Assembly (NCBI RefSeq): GCF_900206265.1 | Contig: NZ_LT907782.1 | Coordinates: 1,488,001-1,552,000 of the forward strand | Length of the DNA stretch: 64,000 nucleotides | Source of the DNA: Nitrosomonas ureae | GTDB lineage: Bacteria > Pseudomonadota > Gammaproteobacteria > Burkholderiales > Nitrosomonadaceae | Direction: 5' to 3' | Shown: piece by piece, positions 9,600 to 23,931 of the stretch | Layout: every line of letters begins with the position of its first letter | Position numbering within the stretch: position 1 is the stretch's first letter | Notes under the pieces: model-generated | Told to the model about the DNA's origin: nothing | The model's database searches: none | Seen by the model: the letters and a program-made list of their open reading frames with translations, nothing else | Translations under genes and position numbers: made by a program

Positions 9600-10640
9600 G
9601 TGCACTTATGGGTGCACCTCGCCTGCATATGCCAACAGGAAGCTGCGTGCCACCTACAGATGGGACACAACAAACAAAGCGTCATCACAGTATGCCATGT
9701 TTCTGGCCAAGCTACGAAAACGCCTCTTGATATAGCCCAACTGACGTTTAATCACCCGGAAGGAATGTTCAACCCTGGTGCGCACCCTAGCCTTAGCACG
9801 TTCAATTCCACGTAGGAGCTTATACAAAAAGTTTTGTTCCTCAAGCTTCTATAAGCAGTCACGGCGTGTAGCAATCTGCCACATTACCTTGCGACCAACA
9901 TGCTCAGCGCGCTTCTCAATACCCGTATAACCAACAGCACTAACGGTGCTTTCCTCGCCATGCAGCAGCTTGTCGGCTTGGGTGACGTCGGCCACATTGA
10001 CTGCCGTGTCTGCGACACTGTGCACCAAGCCTAATTCACCGTCGACACCAATGTTCGCTTTCATGCCCAAGTGGTACTACTTACTCTTTCTGGTCTGGCG
10101 CATTTCCAGGTCACGTTTGCCGTCCTTGTTCTTGGTAGAGAGTCAGGTGTATGGATCAAGATGGCATCAACGATGCTGCCCCACGTAGTAACAAGCCGAT
10201 ATTTCCCAGATAACTATTGATGACAACCAGAATTTTCGCTGCCAGCTTATGTTGCTCCAGCAGCTGGCGAAGTTTAAAATGGTGGTTTCATCTGGAATCC
10301 GACTTACATCAAGACCGCAAGACCGGTAAACTGGCTCAGGATCATGGTTTCGTACAGCGCTTCCTACATCACCGGATCACAGTACCAAACCCATTCTGCA
10401 TCAGATGCACCTACAACATAATCTGCAATGGATAAGCAGGACGGCCACTTTCTCCACGCGGGTAATGCGATTCAATCAACCCTATCAAGCTCTTTTAGGG
10501 CACAACCTGTTCCACCTTGTTCAGGAACAATTCCTTACAGGTCTGCTTGTGTTTGTTCGAGTATTTTGCATCAAGCAAAGGCTATCTTTTTCAATAACAG
10601 GCTCAGAGAGTGTAGATACGTCACTTTTGACAGATTAGGA
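9600..10640 (-). pseudogene. Degenerate IS5-family transposase
   Basis: On the minus strand the fragments follow the order of an IS5-type DDE transposase. Near 10510 there is LFLNKVEQVVP; then an SGRPAYPLQ-like block; near 10260 an LLEQHKLAAKILVVINSYLG-like block; at 10070-9849 GMKANIGVDGELGLVHSV with NVADVTQADKLLHGEES; and at the 3' end RVEHSFRVIKRQLGYIKR. Frameshifts and stops separate the blocks. I did not find clear terminal repeats, so the element ends are approximate. The adjacent IS21 relic suggests this gap tolerates insertions. Confidence 0.78.
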
Positions 10641-10681
10641 ATCTAACTAGGGGTTTTCAAAGCTTTCTTAAGAATCGTGTT

Positions 10682-11632
10682 TTACCTGATAGTCCACCCA
10701 GCGTCAAATATAAAATTTGAAATGATTTGGCTAAAACGCTTAGAGAATACATCTGACAATCCCTCGCGAGGTGTGAAATCGGTAAGCGTTTCAGCTTTAA
10801 TGATTTCACGGGCAACATACTCCGCATTACCTATAGCGTCAGTAAGTCCCAAATCAATACTTTTCTGACCGGTCCAGATAATTCCACTAAATATATCTGG
10901 ATCATTCTTCAGGCGCTCTCCTCTTCCTTGCTTAACAACCTGGATAAACTGCTCATGCACTTCGCGTAATAATTTTGTAGCATGATCTATTTGAACAGGA
11001 TCCAATGGTGAAAAAGGATCTAAAAAACTTTTATTTTCGCCAGCAGTTAACAAACGCCTTTCAATACCAAGCTTCTCCAAAGTACCTGTAAAACCAAAAC
11101 TATCCATCAATACACCAATAGATCCGATCAAACTTGCTTTATCTACATATATTTTATCAGCTGCAACTGCTATATAGTATCCGCCAGATGCGCATATATC
11201 TCCGACAATCGCGTAAAGAGGAATATCTGGATATTTAGCACGCAAACGGCGTATCTCATCGTTAATATATCCTGCTTGAACTGGACTTCCTCCGGGACTA
11301 TTTATTCGTAAAATAACACCCTTAGTGTTTTTATCTTGAAATGCGGATCGTAAGCTACTGTTTATCTTATCAGCACTGTTCATACTATCAGCGGAAATCG
11401 TTCCTCTTAAATCTATCAGTGCAGTATGTTTGTCTGTTAATCTAACTTTACCATCATCAATCCAACCTAATGCAAAAAATAATAGAATAAAAAGATAGAG
11501 AAATGTAACTAGCTTAAAAAATATCCCCCATCTACGGGCACGCCTCTGTTCATTTAAAGAAGCTAGAGCGAGATTTTCGAGTAAACTTCTTTCCCAATCG
11601 TCTCTCTTAAAATCGGATTCTTTCATAATCAT
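10682..11632 (-). CDS. sppA: Signal peptide peptidase SppA-like S49 serine protease
   Basis: S49 peptidases cleave residual signal peptides in the cytoplasmic membrane. After a charged N-terminus there is one membrane segment (about residues 38-57, KLVTFLYLFILLFFALGW). The catalytic Ser lies in CASGGYY near 143-149, and the general-base Lys is probably in AADKIY close after. INSPGGSPVQAG is the conserved oxyanion region. At 316 residues this is the short single-domain form, half the size of E. coli SppA. It lies between the IS relics and the rRNA operon and appears monocistronic. Confidence 0.93.
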   Translation of the reverse strand: MIMKESDFKRDDWERSLLENLALASLNEQRRARRWGIFFKLVTFLYLFILLFFALGWIDDGKVRLTDKHTALIDLRGTISADSMNSADKINSSLRSAFQDKNTKGVILRINSPGGSPVQAGYINDEIRRLRAKYPDIPLYAIVGDICASGGYYIAVAADKIYVDKASLIGSIGVLMDSFGFTGTLEKLGIERRLLTAGENKSFLDPFSPLDPVQIDHATKLLREVHEQFIQVVKQGRGERLKNDPDIFSGIIWTGQKSIDLGLTDAIGNAEYVAREIIKAETLTDFTPREGLSDVFSKRFSQIISNFIFDAGWTIR

Positions 11633-11809
11633 TCTACCTGTAAAAACAGAAGTTAAGGACTCCTACTATGATAAAGAAAACTAATTCGAAATAAGGAATT
11701 ATTAGTATTCTGAATAAAAGAAATTGGAATAATTTAATTTTTCATATTCCAAATTTAATCTCTTGTCGCTTGCAGCAGAATATCAATTTTCTTCTTTTAT
11801 CGATGAAAT

Positions 11810-11841
11810 GAAAAAACCCATCACAAATTAATATGATGGGT
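11810..11841 (-). terminator. Intrinsic terminator of the rRNA operon
   Basis: On the minus strand, acccatca and tgatgggt form a perfect 8-bp stem (11834-11841 with 11816-11823) around a 10-base loop, followed directly by a run of six T. It lies just past the 5S rRNA and is a strong Rho-independent terminator. Confidence 0.88.
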
Positions 11842-11854
11842 CTTTACTACTGAG

Positions 11855-11968
11855 TGCCTGGCGGTAACCTACTTTCACATGCGAATACACACTATCATCG
11901 GCGCAGCTTCGTTTCACAGTTCTGTTCGGGATGGGAAGAAGTGGGTCCAAAGTGCTATGACCGCCAAG
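11855..11968 (-). rRNA. rrf: 5S ribosomal RNA
   Basis: The minus strand reads CTTGGCGGTCATAGC at the 5' end and GTTACCGCCAGGCA at the 3' end, which pair to form helix I. Internal CCCATCCCGAACAGAACTG and GCGCCGATGATAGTGTG are the conserved 5S loops. The length of about 114 bases is normal. It is the last gene of the rrn operon. Confidence 0.95.
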
Positions 11969-12075
11969 CGTAACTTATTAATTAAATGAAAATAATATCA
12001 TTTAATTTCGGAAAAGCAAATAAGGTTAGAACAATTCATAAAATTTTATTTTAATTATTAAATATTATAGTTATA

Positions 12076-15005
<2,930 letters not shown>

Positions 15006-15162
15006 ATAACTTTAATAACTTAATGTCATAAAAATTACAATTATTGATGATTTTAAATTCACATCAATACAATAAATTCATAAGATACAATCTAACCCTA
15101 CATTTTATTTGCAATAAAAATATTACCTTAATATACAAACAAAATATTTTACTTTTCCAATT

Positions 15163-15173
15163 TTTTAAAGAAC
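15163..15173 (-). promoter_or_regulatory. boxA antitermination site in the 16S-23S spacer
   Basis: The minus strand reads GTTCTTTAAAA, a close match to the boxA consensus bound by NusB/S10. It lies upstream of 23S as in other proteobacterial rrn operons. It resembles the leader copy at 17213-17223 (GCTCTTTAAAA). Confidence 0.65.
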
Positions 15174-15243
15174 AAAATTACATATATTTTATATGCATTA
15201 CTAATATCCAGACAAAAGCTCACCTCATCATCAACTTTAGAAG

Positions 15244-15319
15244 TGGTGGAGGTGAACGGGATCGAACCGATGACCCCCTGCTTGCAAAGCAGGTGCTCTC
15301 CCAGCTGAGCTACACCCCC
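15244..15319 (-). tRNA. tRNA-Ala (UGC)
   Basis: The 76-base cloverleaf begins GGGGGTGTAGCTCAG, has the anticodon TGC in CTTTGCAAG, carries GGTTCGATCCC in the T arm and ends with an encoded CCA. It lies in the rRNA spacer, the standard place for this tRNA. Confidence 0.96.
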
Positions 15320-15329
15320 TTCATTCTGT

Positions 15330-15406
<77 letters not shown>

Positions 15407-15487
15407 CAAATCGAGTCTAAGCATCATTTATCTTCTGATAAACTTACTTCACAAAAAGCTTGCCAGATCTTAGCTTTGCCTATTAAA

Positions 15488-15520
15488 ACAATCGATAAGT
15501 GTGGACACTTAAATAAAGCT
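15488..15520 (-). repeat. 16S processing stem, 3' arm
   Basis: The spacer sequence around atcgataagtgtgga is nearly the reverse complement of the leader segment 17178-17208. In the transcript both arms pair across the 16S gene to form the RNase III processing stalk. Confidence 0.75.
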
Positions 15521-15525
15521 CTCTT

Positions 15526-17065
<1,540 letters not shown>

Positions 17066-17177
17066 ATTCTGTTAACTCTTTCGCTTGACGTTTTGATAAT
17101 TGATACAATTTTTAATTTATCAATACCTATTATTTCTTGCGAATAACTATTTTAGTTTCGAGGATTTTAACCTCTTA

Positions 17178-17208
17178 ACTTTATTAAGTATCCACACTTA
17201 TCGATTGT
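17178..17208 (-). repeat. 16S processing stem, 5' arm in the leader
   Basis: This is the partner of 15488-15520. Minus-strand ACAATCGATAAGTGTGGATAC pairs with the spacer arm with few mismatches. It sits between boxA and the 16S 5' end. Confidence 0.75.
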
Positions 17209-17212
17209 AATT

Positions 17213-17223
17213 TTTTAAAGAGC
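17213..17223 (-). promoter_or_regulatory. boxA antitermination site in the rRNA leader
   Basis: The minus strand reads GCTCTTTAAAA about 150 bases upstream of 16S, matching the boxA consensus of rrn leaders. Confidence 0.7.
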
Positions 17224-17273
17224 GCTGCTGCTTTACTTACTTATTAATGCTTGCTAAGCAGCAGAGAAGCGGA

Positions 17274-17301
17274 ATTATACAGACTCTATAATACGGGTCA
17301 A
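17274..17301 (-). promoter_or_regulatory. rRNA operon sigma-70 promoter
   Basis: On the minus strand TTGACC (17296-17301) and a perfect TATAAT (17274-17279) are separated by 16 bases. AT-rich sequence lies upstream, as for an UP element. Transcription would start near 17266 and enter the leader holding boxA. Confidence 0.8.
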
Positions 17302-17401
17302 GATATTTCTAACCTTATTTTTGTAAAAAAAGCAAAATAACCCAGCCATATTAAAAAACTCCCAAGAATACAATCGCCTCAGCTACTAATAAAAATCCAG
17401 C

Positions 17402-18509
17402 TCATTTGACTCCTTGTTTAAGACTGGCCTCAATGAAGCTATTCAAATCCCCATCTAATACATTTTGTGTGTTTCCAACTTCAACATTTGTACGTAAATC
17501 CTTTATCCGCGACTGATCCAATACGTACGATCGAATCTGATGCCCCCAGCCAATATCCGTTTTGTTTTCTTCTATGGCTTGTTTCTCCTCATTGCGCTTA
17601 CGTAACTCAGCTTCAAATAACCTAGACTTCAACATTGTAAGCGCATCCGCCTTATTCCGATGTTGTGAACGGCCACTTTGGCACTGCACAACTATTCCAG
17701 TGGGATTATGTGTGATACGAATGGCGGAATCTGTTTTATTTATGTGCTGCCCCCCAGCCCCAGACGCTCGAAACGTATCAATCCTTAAATCTGCCGGATT
17801 GATTTCAATTTCTATACTATCATCAACTTCCGGATAAACGAAGACACTGGAAAATGAAGTATGACGGCGATTACCAGAATCAAAAGGCGATTTTCTAACC
17901 AGTCGATGTACACCGGTTTCTGTCCGCAAAAAACCATACGCATATTCACCAGAAATTTTTAAAGTAGCACTCTTGATACCGGCAATGTCACCTGGTGACT
18001 CTTCCAAAATTTCAACATCAAAACCTTGTCTTTCACAATACCGCAGATACATACGCTCAAGCATGGCGGCCCAGTCCTGCGCTTCGGTTCCTCCAGAACC
18101 TGACTGTATATCCACAAAACAATTATTTGAATCCATTGGACCGGAAAACATACGCCGGAATTCCAAGTTTGCTATAGCTTTTTCAATATTTTCGGCATCA
18201 AACGAAATACTGACAAGCGCTGCCTCATCCGCTTCATCTTTAGCTATTTGAAATAATTCCTTAGCATCACCAAGCTGCTTTTCCATAGATACTAACGTGA
18301 CAACAGTATCTTCCAGCGATTTTTTTTCACGACCTATTTCTTGAGTACGTTTACTGTCGCTCCAAACTGTTGAGTCCTCAAGTAATCGTGTTAATTCATT
18401 CAGTCGAGTTTGTTTGGAATCAAAGTCAAAGAAACCTCCGTAACTCACTGGCCCGACTATCAAGATCCTGAAGGCGATTTGAAATTGCATTAATTTGTTC
18501 AGCTTCCAT
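17402..18509 (-). CDS. prfB: Peptide chain release factor 2, made by programmed +1 frameshift
   Basis: RF2 ends translation at UGA and UAA. The true start is the ATG at 18509 ([16 protein letters not shown]), not the ORF beginning further upstream in another frame. After 27 codons there is an in-frame TGA inside CTTTGAC (18425-18431) with an internal GGAGG at 18435-18439, the classical autoregulatory frameshift site. A +1 shift then joins [12 protein letters not shown] and gives 368 residues. The SPF stop-recognition tripeptide and the GAGGQ hydrolysis motif are present. Low RF2 makes ribosomes pause at the TGA and shift, restoring the level. Confidence 0.96.
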
Positions 18510-18724
18510 AAACTCCACCTAGAATTAAATTTAGTAATTATAACCACTACTGAACAAAAAGCTCACTTACCTTCCTTAAACGCAAACAGCCACAATAAGT
18601 ATTTATACTGAATAAATAAATGCACACACCAATAACCTCAGACAAAAAACACACAAAAAATTATAATTACTGCAATAATTTTACCAAACTTGCTTCACCA
18701 ATCAGTTTTCTAACAACAATCATA

Positions 18725-19429
18725 ATGACAAAGTTTTTTACTTTAATTCCAGCTGCAGGTTCAGGATCTCGCATGGATAGCGAACTCCCCAAGCAATATT
18801 TATTTTTGGATGGTAAGCCTTTGATTTATCATTCAATAAATACACTTTACCATAATAAGCTGATTACAACCATATTTGTCGTGCTTGCTCCCGACGATTG
18901 CAACTGGATCAAACATGACTGGTCAGAGTTTTCTGACAAATTGATCGTACTTAACTGTGGCGGTGCAACACGAGCTGAAAGTGTGCTAAATGGACTCGCT
19001 ATAGCAAAGCAAAAAAATTGGGTTGATGCCAATGATTGGATTCTTGTACATGATGCTGCCAGACCCTGCTTAACTGCGGCTCAACTGGACAAATTAATTA
19101 GTGAATTAACTCACGATGAAGTAGGTGGATTACTAGCAGTACCCGTTTCTGATACTTTAAAACGTAGCAATATCGATAATCTCGTGATGCGCACCGAACC
19201 CAGAGAAAATTTATGGCAAGCACAAACACCGCAGATGTTTCGCTATAAATTACTTATCAAAGCACTACAGAATGCTAAGAAACTCCCCATTACTGATGAT
19301 GCAAGTGCAATCGAAACACTAGGACTCCATCCCAAACTTATACTGAGCGATACTTACAATTTTAAGGTCACTTACCCGAAAGACTTGGCATTAGCAGAAT
19401 TAATTATCCATCAAAGGAACAATTCGTGA
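18725..19429 (+). CDS. ispD: 2-C-methyl-D-erythritol 4-phosphate cytidylyltransferase
   Basis: IspD transfers CMP to MEP in the non-mevalonate isoprenoid pathway. I start at the ATG at 18725 ([17 protein letters not shown]), because the longer upstream reading is low-complexity and the nucleotide-binding [11 protein letters not shown] then falls at residues 7-17. KQY after it and HDAARPC near 120 are family hallmarks. The 234-residue length is typical. The stop overlaps the GTG start of ispF, so the two are coupled. Confidence 0.95.
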   Translation: MTKFFTLIPAAGSGSRMDSELPKQYLFLDGKPLIYHSINTLYHNKLITTIFVVLAPDDCNWIKHDWSEFSDKLIVLNCGGATRAESVLNGLAIAKQKNWVDANDWILVHDAARPCLTAAQLDKLISELTHDEVGGLLAVPVSDTLKRSNIDNLVMRTEPRENLWQAQTPQMFRYKLLIKALQNAKKLPITDDASAIETLGLHPKLILSDTYNFKVTYPKDLALAELIIHQRNNS

Positions 19430-19920
19430 ATACAATGAGAGTAGGTCAAGGTTTTGATGTACACCAACTGGTCGAAGGACGTCAGTTGATTATTGGTGGC
19501 GTAACAATCCCTCATGATAAGGGATTATCGGGTCACTCTGATGCAGATGTATTACTACATGCTATTTGCGATGCTCTTCTCGGTGCCGCAGCATTAGGAG
19601 ATATTGGAAAACATTTTTCTGATTCCGATCCTCAGTATAAAAATATCGATAGCCGATTATTATTACGTAATGTACATCGCTTATTGGAAAATTCTCAGTA
19701 TAAAATCATTAATATTGATGCAACTATTATTGCTCAAACTCCGAAAATGGCACCACATATCCCGGCCATGATTAGCAATATTGCACAAGATCTAGAAACC
19801 CAAGCCAGTAATATCAATATTAAGGCGAAAACTGCTGAACGTTTGGGCGCAATTGGCCGTGAAGAAGGTATCGTAGCCGAAGTCGTATGCTTAATTGATC
19901 ATACGGGAAAGAAATTTTGA
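19426..19920 (+). CDS. ispF: 2-C-methyl-D-erythritol 2,4-cyclodiphosphate synthase
   Basis: IspF cyclises CDP-ME-2-phosphate in the MEP pathway as a homotrimer. GFDVHQL supplies the metal-binding Asp and His, [11 protein letters not shown] supplies the third ligand, and the C-terminal [14 protein letters not shown] is standard. A GTG at 19426 is preferred over the ATG at 19435 because AAAGGA lies 7 bases before it and because GTG overlaps the ispD stop. The length is 164 residues. Confidence 0.96.
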   Translation: MNTMRVGQGFDVHQLVEGRQLIIGGVTIPHDKGLSGHSDADVLLHAICDALLGAAALGDIGKHFSDSDPQYKNIDSRLLLRNVHRLLENSQYKIINIDATIIAQTPKMAPHIPAMISNIAQDLETQASNINIKAKTAERLGAIGREEGIVAEVVCLIDHTGKKF

Positions 19921-20465
19921 TCAAGAGTAAAAAAATAGAAAGAAAATCAATCCGAGTGTTTTTTGCGATTTTTCCTAACAAACAGGTACAAAAACAATTG
20001 ATATACCATAGTGAAATGCTTGAATCCATTTATGGTGGTCATAAAATTAAAATGCAGCATCTTCATATGACATTGCTATTCTTGGGGAATATCAGTATCC
20101 ACCAGATTCAAACACTACAACAAATCGCAAAAATGATATCAGCAAAAAAATTTGAGCTTAAATTAGACATAATCGGTTATTGGAAGCACAACCATATCAT
20201 TTACATTAAAGCAAAAGAATTTCCTACAGAGCTCTTTTCTCTTACTGATTCGTTAAAGATTGCGCTATCAGAAAATGGTTTCGTATTTGACAATCGTGCC
20301 TATAAGCCACACATTACTATACTCCGAAAAACCATTTACCATCATATTAACATTAACATGATTAAACCTATTCAATGGTGTGTCAATCAATGGTTCCTCA
20401 TACAATCACAACCAACACACTACGGGATAGAATATATTCCGCTCAATCATTGGTACTTAGAATAA
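19917..20465 (+). CDS. thpR: RNA 2',3'-cyclic phosphodiesterase (LigT/ThpR, 2H family)
   Basis: Enzymes of this family open 2',3'-cyclic phosphates on RNA ends and can ligate tRNA halves in vitro. Two HxTx motifs define the active site: HMTL near residue 45 in [13 protein letters not shown], and HITI near 126 in KPHITILRK. The start is a TTG that overlaps the ispF stop (TTGA). The length of 182 residues is normal. It ends the ispD-ispF-thpR unit. The substrate in vivo is uncertain for the whole family. Confidence 0.9.
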   Translation: MIKSKKIERKSIRVFFAIFPNKQVQKQLIYHSEMLESIYGGHKIKMQHLHMTLLFLGNISIHQIQTLQQIAKMISAKKFELKLDIIGYWKHNHIIYIKAKEFPTELFSLTDSLKIALSENGFVFDNRAYKPHITILRKTIYHHININMIKPIQWCVNQWFLIQSQPTHYGIEYIPLNHWYLE

Positions 20466-20546
20466 GCAGATCTCTTAAATAAAAATCCCCTGATATTTTC
20501 TCATAATCAAATCAATTTCCTCGGATACTTCAACTTTACAATCTCC

Positions 20547-21221
20547 ATGAAAATTCTCGCTTTTGAAACCTCCACTGAATTTTGTTCCGTTGCGCTTCAA
20601 CTGGAAGGGGTAGCAATCGAGAAAGAAGCTCATGCAGGACAACGCCACTCAGAAATTCTTTTATTTATGATTCATGAAATGCTGGAGAAAGCAAAATTGA
20701 CATTGCAGCAAATGGATAGCATTGCCTTTGGCGCTGGCCCGGGATCTTTTACCGGTTTACGTATCGCTTGCGGAGTCGCACAAGGCCTAGCTTATGCCAC
20801 TGGCATCCCCGTTATAGGAATCAGCACCCTGGAGGCCATAGCGCAAAAAATAGACAAACAGAAAGTTATAGTGGCCCTTGATGCTCGTATGGGCGAGATT
20901 TATCATGCTACCTATCAGAAGGTGACAAACCATAGATGGGAAACTATTAGTCCACCCATTCTTTGTTTACCACAACAAGCCCCGACTTTATCTGACACTG
21001 ATTCTAATTGGCATGGCTGCGGTAGCGGATTCGATGTTTATCACGAAGAATTATCATCACGCTACTGTGAAAATCTTCAACAAATTCACTGCAATCTTCA
21101 CCCGCATGCTAAAGAAATCGCCCAGCTTGCACTACTTCGCCCGAGGATCGACCCAGCCAATGCAACACCAGTATACTTACGAAACAAAGTAGCACTAAAA
21201 GAAAATGAACGACAGTTATGA
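20547..21221 (+). CDS. tsaB: tRNA threonylcarbamoyladenosine synthesis protein TsaB
   Basis: TsaB is the ASKHA-fold partner of TsaD in the complex that makes t6A37 in ANN-decoding tRNAs. ILAFETSTEFCSVAL at the N-terminus and FGAGPGSFTGLRIACGVAQGL near residues 64-85 are typical. The length is 224 residues. rimI starts 17 bases before its stop, and this tsaB-rimI pairing is common in proteobacteria. Confidence 0.95.
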   Translation: MKILAFETSTEFCSVALQLEGVAIEKEAHAGQRHSEILLFMIHEMLEKAKLTLQQMDSIAFGAGPGSFTGLRIACGVAQGLAYATGIPVIGISTLEAIAQKIDKQKVIVALDARMGEIYHATYQKVTNHRWETISPPILCLPQQAPTLSDTDSNWHGCGSGFDVYHEELSSRYCENLQQIHCNLHPHAKEIAQLALLRPRIDPANATPVYLRNKVALKENERQL

Positions 21222-21675
21222 CACATCACAGCGAATTGCTGAGATCAGAAAGATGCACTATTCGGATATAGATCGCATTATTCTCGTCGAACGTGAAATT
21301 TTTCTTTTTCCATGGTCACCCGGAAATTTTGCAGATTCCATTAAAGCAGGCTATGTATGTCAGGTACTCGAGCAAGATAATACACTCACGGGATATGGAA
21401 TCATGATGGTGAGCCCTGAAGAAGCTCATATACTGACACTTGGTATTGCGACATATTGGCAAAAGAAAGGTTTAGGTAAAAAATTACTTCAATATTTCAT
21501 TGAGTATGCTAAAAAGCGAGAAGTAAAATCAATATTTCTTGATGTGCGTGAATCCAATCATGGTGCTGCACAGCTCTACAAACGAATGGGCTTTCATCAA
21601 ATTGCCACACGAAAAGGTTACTACCCAGCCATGTGTGGTCGCGAAGATGCTCTAGTTATGCAGTTGGAATTATGA
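21205..21675 (+). CDS. rimI: Ribosomal protein S18 alanine N-acetyltransferase
   Basis: RimI is a GNAT enzyme that acetylates the N-terminal Ala of S18. The acetyl-CoA loop is KKGLGKKLLQYF near residues 91-102. Further C-terminal FLDVRESNHGAAQLYKRMGF is the highly conserved RimI signature. The start lies inside tsaB (17-base overlap), and the stop overlaps the next gene by four bases (ATGA). The length is 156 residues. Confidence 0.95.
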   Translation: MNDSYDTSQRIAEIRKMHYSDIDRIILVEREIFLFPWSPGNFADSIKAGYVCQVLEQDNTLTGYGIMMVSPEEAHILTLGIATYWQKKGLGKKLLQYFIEYAKKREVKSIFLDVRESNHGAAQLYKRMGFHQIATRKGYYPAMCGREDALVMQLEL

Positions 21676-22427
21676 ATAATAGGCGCAGACAAATACTTAA
21701 GGAATTAAATCTATTACCGACATGGTACTTTAGATCGGATACTTTCCGTATAAATCAATCATCTCTTCCAGAATTCCCTAAAAATGAAGATACTATATCT
21801 TCGTTTACGTTTAAAGAGAATCTTGAGCAATCCAAGGAAATTGATCAATTGAAACTAGCAGTGTCACATTGCACTGCTTGCTCCTTAAGCAAGACTCGCA
21901 CTCACACTGTATTTGGTACTGGCGATAAAAACGCAGACTGGTTATTTGTTGGCGAAGGACCTGGAGCAAGAGAAGATGAAACAGGTGAACCATTTGTAGG
22001 ACAAGCTGGGAAATTGTTAGATCAGATGTTGTCAGCAATTCAATTAAACCGCAGGCATATGATTTATATTACTAATATCGTCAAATGCCGCCCCCCGAAT
22101 AATAGAAACCCTAGTACATACGAAGCTGCGCAGTGCGAGCCTTTCCTAACCCAACAAATTGCATTGATCAAACCCAAGATTATTATTGCATTAGGCAAAG
22201 TAGCCGCACAGAACCTACTTAAGTGTGACAATAGCATTTCCAGTTTACGCGGAAAAATACATGATTATTCGGGAATACCATTGATTGTTACCTATCATCC
22301 CGCCTATTTATTGCGTTCTCTTCCAGAAAAAGCCAAAGCCTGGAGAGATTTATGCTTCGCCCGATCAGTTATGGGATCATTGCTTCAGAATCTATCTCCA
22401 TTTGATAATACCTCACACTCAACCTAA
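21672..22427 (+). CDS. udg: Uracil-DNA glycosylase, family 4 (iron-sulfur type)
   Basis: This enzyme removes uracil from DNA. I choose the ATG at 21672, which overlaps the rimI stop, giving 251 residues. CTACSLS supplies two cysteines of the [4Fe-4S] cluster, followed by GEGPGAREDETGEPFVGQAG, the substrate pocket with the catalytic Glu. NIVKCRPPNNRNP and the later CEPF supply the other cysteines, and TYHPAYLLR is the C-terminal motif. The N-terminal 70 residues are variable and probably disordered. It ends close to the convergent lplT. Confidence 0.93.
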   Translation: MNNRRRQILKELNLLPTWYFRSDTFRINQSSLPEFPKNEDTISSFTFKENLEQSKEIDQLKLAVSHCTACSLSKTRTHTVFGTGDKNADWLFVGEGPGAREDETGEPFVGQAGKLLDQMLSAIQLNRRHMIYITNIVKCRPPNNRNPSTYEAAQCEPFLTQQIALIKPKIIIALGKVAAQNLLKCDNSISSLRGKIHDYSGIPLIVTYHPAYLLRSLPEKAKAWRDLCFARSVMGSLLQNLSPFDNTSHST

Positions 22428-22443
22428 CTAACTGAGAAGTAAA

Positions 22444-23718
22444 TTAACGCCCTTTTCTTGCGCCGATCAAATGCAATGAATCTTCCTTACTTTGATTTGA
22501 TAAGTGCCATTTTCTAACCAATGTCATCATGACAGAAACAAATAATCCGAAAACTGCAATGACTGTATAGATATGCACTTCGAATAGAATTAATAAAGCA
22601 TAGAATGACAACATCACCAAAATACTCAAATTCTCATTAAAATTCTGCACTGCAATAGAATGTCCTGCACCCATCAGAATATGTCCACGATGTTGTAACA
22701 AAGCATTCATCGGTACCACAAAAAAACCCGCAAGCCCACCAATCAACATCAACAAAATAATAGCTATCCACAAATCAGTTACTAAAATCATAGCCATCAC
22801 AACAATACCCATTGCAATACCTAGTGGAATAACCGTTACCGATTGCCGCAAAGAAATCCAACGAGCTGCCATAATAGCACCTGCAGCGATACCTAAAGCC
22901 ACCACACCTTGCAGTTGTGCCGCTTGATTGAGGGGATAATCCATTGCCACTTCGGCCCATTTCAATACGATAAACTGGAGTGTGGCACCAGCCCCCCAAA
23001 ACAAAGTGGTCACCGCAAGGGATATTTGTCCAAGTTTGTCTGACCATAGTAATTTAACGCAGTGACTGAATTCATGCACTAGAAAAAAAAGATTTCTCTT
23101 AGGAATGCGATGATCGACACCTGTATTGGGAATATACAAATTAAATAATGCCGCAATGGAATAGATGATAGCTATTAAAAAGATCCCACTTTCCAGTGCA
23201 TTATCTATCCCTGTTTCTATAAACGGAAAATCAAATTCCAACAAGGCATTCGCCACCGATGGAGTAATTAATACCCCCCCCAACACTGTTCCTAATACAA
23301 TAGATGCTACCGTTAATCCTTCAATCCATCCGTTTGCAATCACCAATTTTTCAGGTGGCAATAATTCTGTCAAAATGCCATATTTAGCGGGCGAGTAAGC
23401 TGCCGCACCTAATCCTACAACTGCATACGCGACTAATGCAAAATATTGATGCATAGCAACAAATAATAGCCCACAACCAGTAATTTTGATGGTATTACTA
23501 ATAAACATGACTCGCCCTTTGGGCATAGAATCAGCAAACGCCCCAACAAATGGAGCAAGAATGACATAAAACAATACAAAAACAAACTTCAACAAGGGCG
23601 TTAAGTAAGCGGGAGCATGTAAATCGATCAACAAAGCAATTGCTACAACTAGCAGCGCATTATCTGCGAGTGAGGAAAAGAATTGCGCTGCCATAATTGT
23701 ATAAAACCCGCGTTTCAA
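22444..23718 (-). CDS. lplT: Lysophospholipid transporter LplT (MFS)
   Basis: LplT flips lysophospholipids to the inner leaflet of the cytoplasmic membrane for reacylation. The 424-residue protein has about 12 hydrophobic segments. The N-terminal FYTIMAAQFFSSLADNALL and the later GAFADSMPKGRVMF loop match the LplT subgroup. The usual partner aas acyltransferase is not adjacent here. It converges with udg and diverges from alr, so it is probably transcribed alone. Confidence 0.88.
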   Translation of the reverse strand: MKRGFYTIMAAQFFSSLADNALLVVAIALLIDLHAPAYLTPLLKFVFVLFYVILAPFVGAFADSMPKGRVMFISNTIKITGCGLLFVAMHQYFALVAYAVVGLGAAAYSPAKYGILTELLPPEKLVIANGWIEGLTVASIVLGTVLGGVLITPSVANALLEFDFPFIETGIDNALESGIFLIAIIYSIAALFNLYIPNTGVDHRIPKRNLFFLVHEFSHCVKLLWSDKLGQISLAVTTLFWGAGATLQFIVLKWAEVAMDYPLNQAAQLQGVVALGIAAGAIMAARWISLRQSVTVIPLGIAMGIVVMAMILVTDLWIAIILLMLIGGLAGFFVVPMNALLQHRGHILMGAGHSIAVQNFNENLSILVMLSFYALLILFEVHIYTVIAVFGLFVSVMMTLVRKWHLSNQSKEDSLHLIGARKGR

Positions 23719-23931
23719 ACTTATTTCCCGTAATGTTGATTCTTTGCCAGTAATAATTGGTTAAATTTCTTTAAGGCTATTTATAAAAAACTTTAGCTCA
23801 TTCTTTACCGATAACTTCAATGAAGTTTATGAGATTAGCATATTATGCAAATTACCGAATCACCAACGTTTGAAAATATATTCAGTGCACCGGAAGAATC
23901 TCATCACTATCTATTATTATCATAAAATTTG

